From Populus alba (lineage: Eukaryota; Streptophyta; Magnoliopsida; Malpighiales; Salicaceae), in NCBI RefSeq assembly GCF_005239225.2, contig NC_133302.1, forward strand, positions 6,820,001 to 6,884,000: a stretch of 64,000 nucleotides of DNA, read 5' to 3'. Of the stretch, positions 36,301 to 47,208 are shown piece after piece. The notes under the pieces are model-generated. The model saw only the letters and a list, made by a program, of their open reading frames with translations, did not search any database and was not told the origin of the DNA. The position numbers were made by a program, and so were the translations under genes. Every line of letters starts with the position of its first letter. The stretch's first letter is position 1.

Positions 36301-39300
36301 ATATTTAAAAATAATCTTTGTCATAAGATTAAGTTATTCCAACAATCCGAGTCCATTAAAACCTGTTTGTTAAGGTGGTAAACCATAACAAAAACATCGA
36401 TTTTTATTATTTTATTGGCAAAATGCAGGTATAACAGCAGTGCATCATGTTGCCCAAAAAAAAAATACAAATCTTAATTTATTTTTAATTATTTTTGAAA
36501 ACCGGAGAAGCAGGTAAACTGTGACTAAAATAGTGTTTGATTTTATGGTAATAATTATTTTTTAAAGTGTTTTTTATTTGAAAATATATTAAAATAATAT
36601 TATTTTTTATTTTTAAAATTTATTTTTAGCATTAATATAAAAAAATATTAAAATAAAAAATATCAAGTTATTTTAAAAACATGGTTCAACTGTATTATTA
36701 TTATTATTATTGCCAGGGGTTTGGTTGTTCCAGGGAGGGCCGGAAAGGTTACGGGATGGAGAGTTGTTGATAACCATTAACCAATAACAGGGCTAAGATG
36801 AGTGAGGCTAATTAAAAGCATGTAAAAGTGTATCAAGTGACTGTTTGCTATTAATATTTTTGAATTGTTTTGAGGTGGTAATATAAAAAAAATAAAAAAT
36901 ATTTTTTTAATATATTTTTAAATAAAAAATATTTTTTTTAAAAAAAACTTGAATTATGCTACTCTTTCTCATATTCATGTGTTTACATTTTCTTGGCAGC
37001 TTCTTCAAAGTTTGAACATTGGGTGGGTCCACAGACTCCACACGTTAGCTTTCTATATCTTATAAATATAGTTTATAGGTATTCTATATCTTATAATATA
37101 GTTTATAGGATTTAGAATCTTGATGAATGAAACCAGCATTCTCGATTTCTTGGGATAGAAAGAAAGTTGGAATAACTTATATTTGGATTTTTCTTGGGGT
37201 GGAATTTCTTGCTCCATCTGTGTTGCAGCCTGTGTTTTGCATCCAAAATTATTATTATATGTGCTTTGTGTGTGTGTGTATTCTTTAAGTTATGTGTATA
37301 TATATATATTCTTTAAGTTATGTAACGTCATTGTTATTGTAGGACATTACTATTATTTAAGTATTATCGAAGTCCTAGACTTTGGTTCCAATTTACTCTC
37401 TAGACTAATTAAACTTTATTTACATGTGATCAAATTTATAAAAAATAGTTTTTTATATGATTGATTTATAAGTTTGATAAATTAACCCAAACCGATATAG
37501 ATAAATTCAATATAGTTTCCTTGCAAGAATTTTGAATTATCTTTTTTAAAAAAATTAAAACAATATTGTTTAGAAAAAATCAATTAATTAATAATAAAAT
37601 AATAAAATCAATAAAATCATAGTGCCATGGGTTGATTTTATTAGTTTAAGTCAACATTAATAAAACAAAAGATTTGAAATTTAATTAATTATTAAATAAC
37701 ATGTTAATGGTTAGATTACAGTTTCTTCTTTACAAATAACCAGTGGGGAAAATTAACATAAAAAACAAATCTTAATTTTCATTTTTTAAATAAATTAGGT
37801 AGGATTTGAGTTTTTTTAAGTAATTATATCTTTATTAGCTTAAACAAAGATACTTATTAAAAGGACATAATAGAAAAGGGAAATTTAAGAGTAATTAAAC
37901 TTGTAAAAGCATGTTGAAGACCATATCTAAAATATAAGGACTAATTGGGAAAAGTCTTCAAAGAAAAAGGACTACTTTTTTATGGGATGGTGGGGGAGTT
38001 TCTCGGAATTGAAATGGTCGAGGATGTAGAGGAGTACTGTCATCATTCCCATCACTGGCCTGTTATGGCAAGTCGTCGGAGGGAGGGCGACCCATTTTCC
38101 TAAAGGATTGTTTGGCAAAGCGTACACTTGCATAAAGGAATGGTTAAGGCTCTCTTGAAAATTAAAAGTTGTGTAAAAACTATAATGATTAGGATGTGCA
38201 TGATAACGTTGTGGTTTAAAATTTTTTTATTTAAAAATATATTAAAATAATATTATTTTAAATTATTTTGACATCAACACATTAAAATAATTTAAAAACA
38301 TAAAAAAATAATCTTAAACAAACAAAATTAAATTATGATGCAACACGGTTTGTATTGCGTTTCCAAACATGCTTTAGGTCAGAGTTTAGATTTTTTTTCC
38401 ACCGGTCTTCAACTATGAATATTGAAATTTATTATTCATTTGTGTCTTTGATTTTGCAGATTCGAGCCAAGCTGACATTACCCGATTGACTCTTTTTCAA
38501 TCAATTTTTATAAAAATAAAAACTTAAAAATCAAACCAAATTTTCATTTTGAGTTATAAAATAAGCTATAAATTTCAAATCCAACAATGGATTTATAAAA
38601 GAGAAAAACATTTAACTATGTAAATACAATTTGAATTATTTGTACCACATTTTGTATACATTTAATTTTCTTAACACTAAAGAATGAACATGTAAGTGTT
38701 GTTAAAATAGTTTTTAATATTAAAAAAAAATATATAAATATAAATCAAAGGTCTTATATAATAAAATAAAACGAGGATCAGTTGTTTCGTTTTATACATC
38801 TGGTTGGTTTGTGATCGCTTGCTGCACCCTTTCCCCTTTGGAAAATGGAAGCAGAAACTTTCTGCATTCGATCGGGGGCCACAGAGGTTAGCTAGCTAAC
38901 TTTAATTCCGATTCCGACATGATTATTAAAGTTATGGAACATGATCCATCATCACTAGCCTCTCCTCATTCATGTGTTAGGTTGGAATCCTTAAACTGTT
39001 TTTTCCACGGTTTTTCGACTAGGTTCAGGAATTCATTTTATAAAAAACTATAGATTTTTGTATCATTCGTGGATATATAGTAAAAATTCCTTTTGATGTT
39101 AAGAACATCATCGTAACAAAAACCTTAACTAGTAGGAAAAACACGCAGCAAATACAACTCAACTCAAAAATTCATCAATCATGATGTTACCATGTCATAA
39201 TTAATTTGAGATAAGGAATATGTATGGACTTTACAAATAGGTATTATCATCTAGAATACTATGATTCTTATTAGCAATTTTTTTTGTACATATTCAAGGC

Positions 39301-39589
39301 TTTCTACCAGAATTCTTATTAGGAAAAACTTGTGTAGATATTCAAGGTAGTTGTGGTTTTATTTCAATGGACTCGACACTTTTTTCTTATAAACGTTTAA
39401 CGTACGTGTACAAATTCTCAAAGTACTGTAGGTTTTGAGTCCTGAGTTTTATTTCCAACCATAGGTTTTTAACGGTTGTTTCAGTACCCCTAAGCACTAT
39501 TTTTATTGCTAATGCTATTCTTCGTTAAATTTTTAGGGAATGGAAGTTGAAGTGGATCAGATAATGACATTGATGGGGGAGGAGTGCGA
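33339..39589. other. 6.2-kb gene-free interval of dispersed repeats
   Basis: 3' flank of the LRR fragment (33340-33780), promoter-like debris at 33797-33845 and 36968-37060, and dispersed same-strand repeat cores near 34100 and 35200. Copies of the AT-rich element lie at about 36540-36680 and 38215-38310. Bases 34900-35110 match the empty-site side of the SINE loci at 13.1 and 44.7 kb. The short ORFs in this interval show no recognisable protein. Confidence 0.55.
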
Positions 39590-40480
39590 TGCATCATTCC
39601 TAGCATAGTACTTACAGCTCTTGAAGCTAAGCTTCAGGCTCTTACATTTTCAGGTCAGCTTTTTCAAAGTTTCAACAATGGGGTGGGTCCACGAGTTAAA
39701 GTGTTTGGCATTATTATCATAAAATGTTTTTTTTAAAAATAATTTTTAGCTTCTGATTCTTTTGTTGAAGATTTTAATTATATGCAGCGGTAGACAAAAG
39801 AAAAGCGAAATAGAGGTGTACAGCAACTTGTTGTCTCTTGTAATATAATCTTTGGCAGGATAGTTATGGCTTTTTTCCTAGCAACTTCTTGTCAAACAAT
39901 AAAAGAATCTTTCCTACTGTAACATTCTCTTCCAAATCTCATCTCATTATACCATTGATTTCCAATTTCCCTTATCAAATTTCTTAAACCTTTCCGATGA
40001 TCAGTGCTTCCTTTTCTGATTGAATCGAATCATCTGGAGCTCAACATCTTGCAACTTCCTTGTTATTTTTAAACCATATATTCTTCTCTGATCTTGTTTA
40101 GCAAACCAGCACTTGAAGAACTACTTGAATCCAGGTAAATTATTTATACTCCATCTTCTTCATTTTCTTTTTCACATGTAACTCTGGTTTGAATCTTTCA
40201 AGTAAAACACAAGTTGTAGAAATTCTAATGAGAAACTTTGGAGTTAGGATCATCAACACCTTCCAAAAATAAATAATTTGATCTTTCTCAGTTGTAACAA
40301 TCCATGCCTTATGGAGTTCATACTAAATTGACCCCAAGTTAATCTTGAATTCATTTTTTTTCCTTCTTAGTTTCTTTGCCGTTTGTAACTTATTATTTTA
40401 GTTTCAACCTTCCTTTTCCAATTAATGTACTTCCATTAATTTTTATTCAATATTTTGACCCTTTTTATCTGTAGGACAAA
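39590..40480 (+). promoter_or_regulatory. Promoter, 5' UTR and 340-bp 5'-UTR intron of BED-NLR at 40.5 kb
   Basis: Aligns by eye over its whole length with 46320-47208 upstream of the next BED-NLR. The 5' UTR exon ends CTTGAATCCAG at 40134. An intron with GTAAAT and CTGTAG boundaries covers 40135-40474, the same 340 bp as in the paralogue, and GACAAA precedes the ATG at 40481. A transcription start was not identified. Confidence 0.65.
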
Positions 40481-43400
40481 ATGGGTAGATCCGATGATCC
40501 GTTTTGGAAGGAAGTTGAAGATATGAATGGTGGAAGCATGAAGTGTAAGTTTTGTGGGCATTTATTTGCCAATGGTACTTCCATTTCGAGGATCAAATGG
40601 CATTTATCAGGAGAGAGAGGGCATGGTGTTGAAATTTGTTGTCAGGTGCCTAAAGAAGTTCAAGGAGCAGCCTTTCTAGCTATGCGTGGTGGCAACAAAA
40701 GACATAAAGACATAGCTATGCGTGAAGGATCTTTTCAGCATGTTGACAGAAGTGTGGATGCTCATGAGAATAGAGGAGAAGCAACACAAGGAACAGATTT
40801 AGTGGATCAATTTGTTGATGGCACTTGGGTTCAGATACACTCTGCCCTTTCAAAGGAGCAGCAGCTGAATGAAATCTCTACGTATTTAATGCAGGAAGAT
40901 GAGGATGTGGAGCGTCTGCATGATGAATTTGAAACTGTAGCGAGAACAGAACAAGTGCAGCATCTGGAGAGAGGTAGCTCTTGTGAGAGGCCATCAATTA
41001 ATCAAGCTGATGAGCCTCGAGGAGATTCATCCCAACCAACAGATCCATTGTGTCTTGACCATGGAAGATATTATGATCAACTCTGTGCACCTTCACTAAG
41101 CAAAGATGTCGTTATGTATGATGTGCAGAACATGGTTAGAGTGAGGACAGAACCAGTGGAGGAGGAGGGTGTGGAGAATAGTCGAAGATCAGTGCAGGTT
41201 GGTGCTGGAGCTAGATCTTCTGAAAGTCTGAAATACAACACAAGTGAGACTAGAGGAGTTCCATTACCTACTAGCTCCACAAAGCCAGTGGGTCAAGCAT
41301 TTGAAGAGAATACGAAGGAGATATGGTCTTTGTTAATGGATGATAAAGTCCCAACCATTGGCATTTATGGCATGGGGGGGATTGGTAAAACGACAATACT
41401 CAAACATATCTATAATGAGCTTCTACAAAGACCAAATATTTGTGATCATGTTTGGTGGGTGATTGTGTCTCAAGATTTTAGCATTACTAGATTGCAGAAT
41501 CTCATAGCTAAATGCCTTCATCTAGACCTTGCAAATGAAGATGATGATGTGCATAGAGCTGCCAAATTGTCAGAAGAATTAAGGACGAAACAAAAATGGA
41601 TTCTCATTTTAGATGATTTGTGGCACAATTTTGAGCTTGATGAAGTGGGAATTCCTGTGCTGTTGAAAGGATGCAAGCTGATTATGACAACTAGATCAGA
41701 AACGGTTTGTCATCGGATGGCTTGCCACCACAAAATCAAAGTGAAGCTACTTTCGGAGGGAGAAGCTTGGACTTTGTTCATGGAAAAACTTGGACGTGAC
41801 ATAGCACTTTTACCAGAAGTGGAAGGAATTGCGAAAGATATTGCTGGGGAATGTCCTGGTTTGCCATTGGGAATTATTGCAGTGGCAGGAAGCTTGAGGG
41901 GAGTGGATGACCCACATGAGTGGAGAAATACATTGAACAAATTGAGAGAATCAGAATTTAGGGACATAGATGATAAAGTATTCAGGTTATTGAGGTTTAG
42001 TTATGATCGGTTAGGTGATTTAGCACTAAAGCAATGTCTCTTGTACTGTGCATTATTTCCTGAAGATGATATTATTGCAAGGGAGGAGTTGATAGGTTAT
42101 TTGATCGATGAGGGAATTATTAAAGGAAAGAGGAGCAGGGGAGATGCATTTGATGAGAGCAACACGATGCTTAATAGACTTGAATATGTCTGCCTATTGG
42201 AAAGTGCTCAAATGGGTTTTAATGATATTAGACGTGTCAAGATGCATGACTTGATTAGAGACATGGCCACCCAAATACTGCAAGACGAATCTCAAGTCAT
42301 GGTTAAAGCAGGTGCGCAATTAAAAGAGTTGCCAGATGCAGAGGAGTGGACGCAGAATCTCACAAAAGTCTCACTAATGAGAAACAAGATCGAAGAAATT
42401 CCTTCCAGCTATTCACCAAAGTGTCCCTATCTATCAACTCTATTTCTACGTGATAATAAAGGGTTGCGATTTATTGCGGATTCATTTTTCAAGCAATTGC
42501 ATGGGCTCAAGGTCCTCGATCTGTCTTGGACAGGTATTGAAAACTTGCCAGACTCTGTCTCTGATTTGGTGAGTCTCACTGCGTTATTGCTCTGTATGTG
42601 TGACAACTTAAGATTTGTTCCATCATTAAAGAAGCTCAGGGCACTGAAGAGGTTGGATCTCTCTTGTACTCGACTTGAAAAGATGCCACAAGGAATGGAA
42701 TGCCTAACCAACCTGAGGTATCTTAGAATGAATGGATATGGTGAAAAGGAGTTTCCTAGTGGGATATTACCAAAACTCTCTCACCTGCAAGTCTTTGTAC
42801 AAGAACAGTTTATGCCGCAAGATGATGCTCCGATAACAGTTAAAGTAAAGGAAGTAGGATCCTTGAGAAATTTGGAAACTTTGGAGTGCCATTTCGAAGG
42901 TTTTTCTGACTTCGTGGAGTATCTCAGATCTCGGGATGGGATCCTATCATTAAGCACATGCAAGATTTTAGTAGGAGAGGTGCGTAGATATTTAGAGCAA
43001 TTGATGGAAGATTTTCCAAGTAAAACAGTTGGGTTGGGTAATTTGAGTATCAACGGAGATAGAGATTTTCAGGTCAAGTTCTTAAATGGCATTCAAGGAC
43101 TGATTTGTGAATGCATCGATGCAAGAAGTTTATGTGATGTTTTGTCATTAGAGAATGCAACTAAACTGGAGCGCATTAGCATTCGGGAATGCCATAACAT
43201 GGGTTTCATCTTCTTGGTCCTGCTCTGCTCCACCACGATTGCCATCATGTAACGGTACGTTTTCTGGTCTTAAAGAGTTTTATTGTTACAAGTGTAAAAG
43301 TATAAAGAAGTTGTTCCCGCTTGTGTTGCTGCCAAACCTCGTAAACCTGGAAAAGATTGATGTTAGTCATTGTGAGAAAATGGAGGAGATAATAGGAACA

Positions 43401-43547
43401 ACAGATGAAGAAAGCAGCACCTCCATTTCCATCACGGAAGTCATTCTCCCAAAGTTAAGAATTCTGGAATTGTTTGATTTACGAGAACTGAAAAGCATTT
43501 GCAGTGCAAAACTGATTTGCAATTCTCTTGAACATATCCTTACATAA
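40481..43547 (+). CDS. BED-NBS-LRR resistance protein, frameshifted in LRR and 3' truncated
   Basis: The first frame gives 923 aa (40481-43252). BED finger with ligands C22, C25, H41 and H48; acidic linker to about 270; NB-ARC with P-loop GMGGIGKTT (298-306), kinase-2 ILILDDLW (about 374-381), RNBS-B MTTRSE, GLPL (460-463), CALFPED (523-529) and MHD (588-590); then LRRs. NB-ARC acts as an ATP/ADP switch. BED fingers are integrated in several plant NLRs, including Xa1-like and Yr5/Yr7 proteins. After ACATGG at about 43202 eight bases present in paralogues are missing, so the LRR continues in another frame to 43547. There the gene ends in unrelated non-coding DNA, without the C-terminal block. 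The start is chosen from the conserved splice acceptor and BED homology. The BED and NB-ARC parts are intact. Confidence 0.85.
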
Positions 43548-44871
43548 TTTTTTTAAAATAAAAATAGTATTTTTATATATTTTTAAATGGCTACCAAAGA
43601 AGTCCTAAAATTTAGGTCTTTGATGAAAACGTGTGGGACACGGGGACCATGGGGACGTGATGAAAAGGAGGGTTTAAAAGTGTGGATTGGAAATCTATTT
43701 GTACAATATATCATCTTCTGCTGCTGTGATTATTAAAGCCTTGCCAATAATTACAGATTATAGCACCCACGAGGATTGGAAATCTTTTTCCTTGACAAGC
43801 ACAGGCAATATTATTGATTCAACTTTCCAAAATGTATTCTTTAGCCACCACAAAGTTTAACACACACACACACACGAGTGTGAAAGTTTATACACTTCAA
43901 AGTAAAGTTAAAGATAAGAGCATATATAATTGTTAAACCCCGTAGATTTGTTTAAAAAAAACTCAAAATCTAAAATTTAACTTAGATTGGGTTGTAATTA
44001 AATCATATAAGATATTAATTTAATAAAATTTGATCGATTCAATCAAATCTAGTTTATATTTGACTAAATTAATTAAAAAAAAATGAAATGATATTATTTT
44101 AATAAAAATAATTAATTTGAACTAACTTAATAAATTATTTGTAATATTAAAAAATTATCTTAAACACAAAAATTTAAACAGATTTAAAAATGTTATAATG
44201 TTACTTTCTAATAATTTAGTAAGGATACCCCACAGCCTCCTCCTCTGGTTCTTGTCGAGAAAGTGTATGGAGCCTTGACAAATAAAGGTTCTCTGATCTG
44301 TTGATTGGGTTTGGGTCTCAACCGTTTGTGAGATTACAAGAGTTCTGGCAGTCGATAGTAATAGAACAAATTTATTAATAGAACTGGTCGTAATTACTGG
44401 TCAGGAGTTCTGGCAGTCGATAGAACAAATTTATTATTTTCTTTTTGGTAAAACCATATTAAGATAATTTGCTAAAGATTAGTTAAGAGGAGGACAATTC
44501 TAGCCATTCCGTCGATAAGTTAGTGAGATTGCTCCAATCACGGGGAAGGCTTTGCCAAATACTTCATCTCATGGATTCTGAGTTCTTAGCTAAACTTAAA
44601 TAAAATATTATAATAGTGGAGTATCTAAATTATCTAATAAAATATTTTTTATTTTTTATAAATTTTGTGAAAAAAAATAAAAAACTAATTTAGGAATTAA
44701 TTGAGTAATTATTAGTTCACAGAGGATTTTATTTTATTTTATTTTTAGTGACAGCTAATTTCATCAAACACCAATTGCCTTGTTCTTTAATCACATAAGC
44801 TTAAGACATGGCACGTGCTACACTGCTAATGCTGGGACACTGTCACGTTCTAACAATAATGTTTGAACCAT
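43548..44871. other. Intergenic mosaic of duplicated segments; no gene seen
   Basis: It holds a dispersed same-strand repeat (core near 43640). Bases 43690-43860 recur at 59060-59240, 44355-44590 matches 31270-31450, and 44590-44871 matches 63328-63608. A short (CA)n tract lies at 43861-43876. Confidence 0.6.
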
Positions 44872-45074
44872 ACACTTGAGGGCTTAGTTGTTGTGGTAAA
44901 CTGCAAGTTCAATCCTTGCGAATGTCCCGGGTTCGAACCTTAAAGAGTACCCCTGTCACTCCTGTGGTGTCTTACCTGTTCACTGGGCTTGCAGGATGTT
45001 CAGTGGGCCCGGGGATTAGTTGTGGTGCGCGCAAGCTGGCCCGGACATCCCGGTTATAAAAAAAAAAAAAAAAA
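44872..45074 (+). mobile_element. tRNA-derived SINE with poly-A tail and 20-bp target duplication
   Basis: The body runs from a tRNA-like head (GGGCTTAGTTGTTGTGGTAA, B box GGTTCGAACC near 44930) to the family 3' end (GGTGCGCGCAAGCTGGCCCGG) and an A tail. A perfect 20-bp direct repeat starting AACAATAATG flanks it (44852-44871 and 45075-45094). Homologous uninterrupted sites are at about 63588 and 35081. Confidence 0.9.
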
Positions 45075-45770
45075 AACAATAATGTTTGAACCATTTAAGA
45101 TTGGACCCTACTTCACTTGAACTTTACTTTATATTTATAATGAGGAAAAAGTATGATTGGGTTGAAAACCATTTTATGCTCGTTCGAAAGCTTTTGGACC
45201 AGGTTATCATGTGTTTGATACTGTTATATAGAGTATTTTTTAAAAATAATTTTTGTAGATTTTATTTTTAATATCAATACATCAACATCATTAAAAACAA
45301 CTAAAAAATTATTAATTTAATATTTTTTAAAAACAAATATAAATTTTAAAAAATATTTAAAAGCATATGGACATACCCAAACCGGTAAACATCAAAAGCT
45401 ACATTGGTATGTCTCTATGAATATATGATAATGGAGCCTTTTTTTTGAATATTTAAAACTAGAAAGTAGTATAGGCGTGATTTTTAAAATCTTGATCCCT
45501 AGACTTTTTGCATCTTTTATTTTTTTATTTTTAGTTTTAATTCAAAATTTTATTTTATTTCACTTTTGATCCATGATTTTGAGATGAAAGAAAAAAAGTC
45601 ACCTAAAAAAACTTGGAAAAAGATAAAAAGTTATTGGTTCAATACACATATAATAATCTATCTTCAATAGTAAATAAAATCATTGCAATTTAAATACGAT
45701 TTAATTATTGAATGTGAATAAAATAAGATATAATAATAAAATAGAGATCGTCGTCTCCTCAGTCCTCACC
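45075..45770. other. Intergenic, no gene seen
   Basis: Continuation of the SINE target locus, related to 13410-13560 and 35090-35160, followed by a copy of the dispersed AT-rich element near 45240-45370. Confidence 0.5.
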
Positions 45771-46090
45771 CTATGTAAGAGATGACTGCTTTTGCACAAA
45801 ACTCTTCACCTCACCAATCAACAAAGAAAATTCAGGCGATTCAGGCAGGCAATAAAACCCATGAAAAGCATTTGGATACTCTACCAAATGTACTTCTTTC
45901 CCAGATTTCTTCAGCCCCTCATGGTACCTCTTCTGCCAATCTTGCAAGGGATCGAACCCTCCGACAAAAAGTAACGTCGCAGGGAACTTCACGCCTGAAA
46001 TATCCACCGCATTTGGTCCGAAAACATTAACCACCGAGTGGTTTCGGTCCGATCCCTCAGGCAGAAACGCCTTCCACATCCAGAAAATTA
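45771..46090 (-). pseudogene. Carboxylesterase (GID1/CXE-like alpha/beta hydrolase) gene fragment
   Basis: Minus-strand reading gives the C-terminal third of a plant carboxylesterase: MWKAFLPEGSDRNHSVVNVF, then ATLLFVGGFDPLQDWQKRY with the Asp of the catalytic triad, and VEYPNAFHGFYCLPES with the triad His, ending near FVQKQSSLT at a TAG. The N-terminal part with the oxyanion HGG motif and nucleophilic Ser (GXSXG) is absent; the sequence before MWKAFLPEG does not continue the family. The surviving 100 or so residues carry no stop. It lies antisense to the NLRs, between two tandem copies, and is probably a recently captured fragment. Confidence 0.8.
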
Positions 46091-46319
46091 GTGTTTTATC
46101 TCGGTTTTTTCTAAGCCTTAGATGCATTTTTTAATTTTAGTCATTGATTGTTTTTGTTTTCAATTTTATCATCATAGATTGTGCTGACTGCTATGGAGTT
46201 TTAACTCTGATGCAGCAACTTGCTGGGTTTAACTGAGTTCTGTATTTCTCAATTAGCAGCGTGCAAATAAACAGCATTTAGCTTTTTCACTAATGCAATA
46301 AACAACATTTAGATAAAAT

Positions 46320-47208
46320 TGATGAGAGGCATCATTCATAGCATAGTATTTACAGCTCTTGAAGCTAAGCTTCAGGCTCTTACATTTTCAGGTCAGCTTT
46401 TTCAAAGTTTTCAACAATGGGGTGGGGTCTACACGTTAACTCAGCATTAGCTTCTGATTCTTTTGTTGAAGTTTTCAATTATATGCAGCGCTAGACAAAA
46501 GAAAAGCAAATTTGAGGTGTACAGCAACTTGCCATATCTTATAATATAATCTCTGGTAGGTGAAATTTTGTGGCTTCCTTCCTAGCAACTTCCTTCTTGT
46601 CAAACAATACAATAGTCTTTGCTACTGTAACATTCTCTTCCAAATCTCATCTCATTATACCATTGATTTCCCATTTCCCTCATAAAATTTCTTAAACCTT
46701 TCTGATGATCAGTGCTTCCTTTTCTGATTGAATCGAATCATCTGGAGCTCAACATCTTGCAACTTCCTTCTTATTTTTAAACCGTATATTCTTCTCCGTT
46801 CTTGTCTTTTTTGCTGAATACTGCTTAAGCAAACCAGCACTTGAAGCGAAACTTGAATCCAGGTAAATTATTTATAATCCATCTTCTTCATTTTGTTTTT
46901 CACATGTAACTCTGGTTTGAATCTTTCAAGGAAAACACAAGTTGTAGAAATTCTAATGAGAAACTTTGGAGTTAGGATCATCAACAGTTTCCAAAAATAA
47001 ATAATTTGATCTTTCTCAGTTGTAACAATCCATGCCTTATGCAGTTCATACTAAATTGACCCCAAGTTAACCTTGAATTCCTTGTTTTTTCTTCTTAGTT
47101 TCTTCGCTGTTTGTAACTTATTATTTTAGTTTCAACCTTCCTTTTCCAATTAATGTACCTCCATTAATTTTTATTCAATATTTTGACCCTTTTTATCTGT
47201 AGGACAAA
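46320..47208 (+). promoter_or_regulatory. Promoter, 5' UTR and 340-bp 5'-UTR intron of BED-NLR at 47.2 kb
   Basis: Paralogous to 39590-40480. The 5' UTR exon ends CTTGAATCCAG at 46862, the intron (GTAAAT...CTGTAG) covers 46863-47202, and GACAAA precedes the ATG. Equal intron length and close identity show the promoter was duplicated together with the gene. Confidence 0.65.

Noticed and set aside
37183..37464. 93-codon ORF in the gene-free interval
   Set aside because: Hydrophobic low-complexity translation over GT/AT repeats, no paralogue and no domain.
44872..45074. Possible tRNA gene (B box GGTTCGAACC)
   Set aside because: Poly-A tail, 20-bp target duplication and sister copies identify a SINE; no cloverleaf was found.
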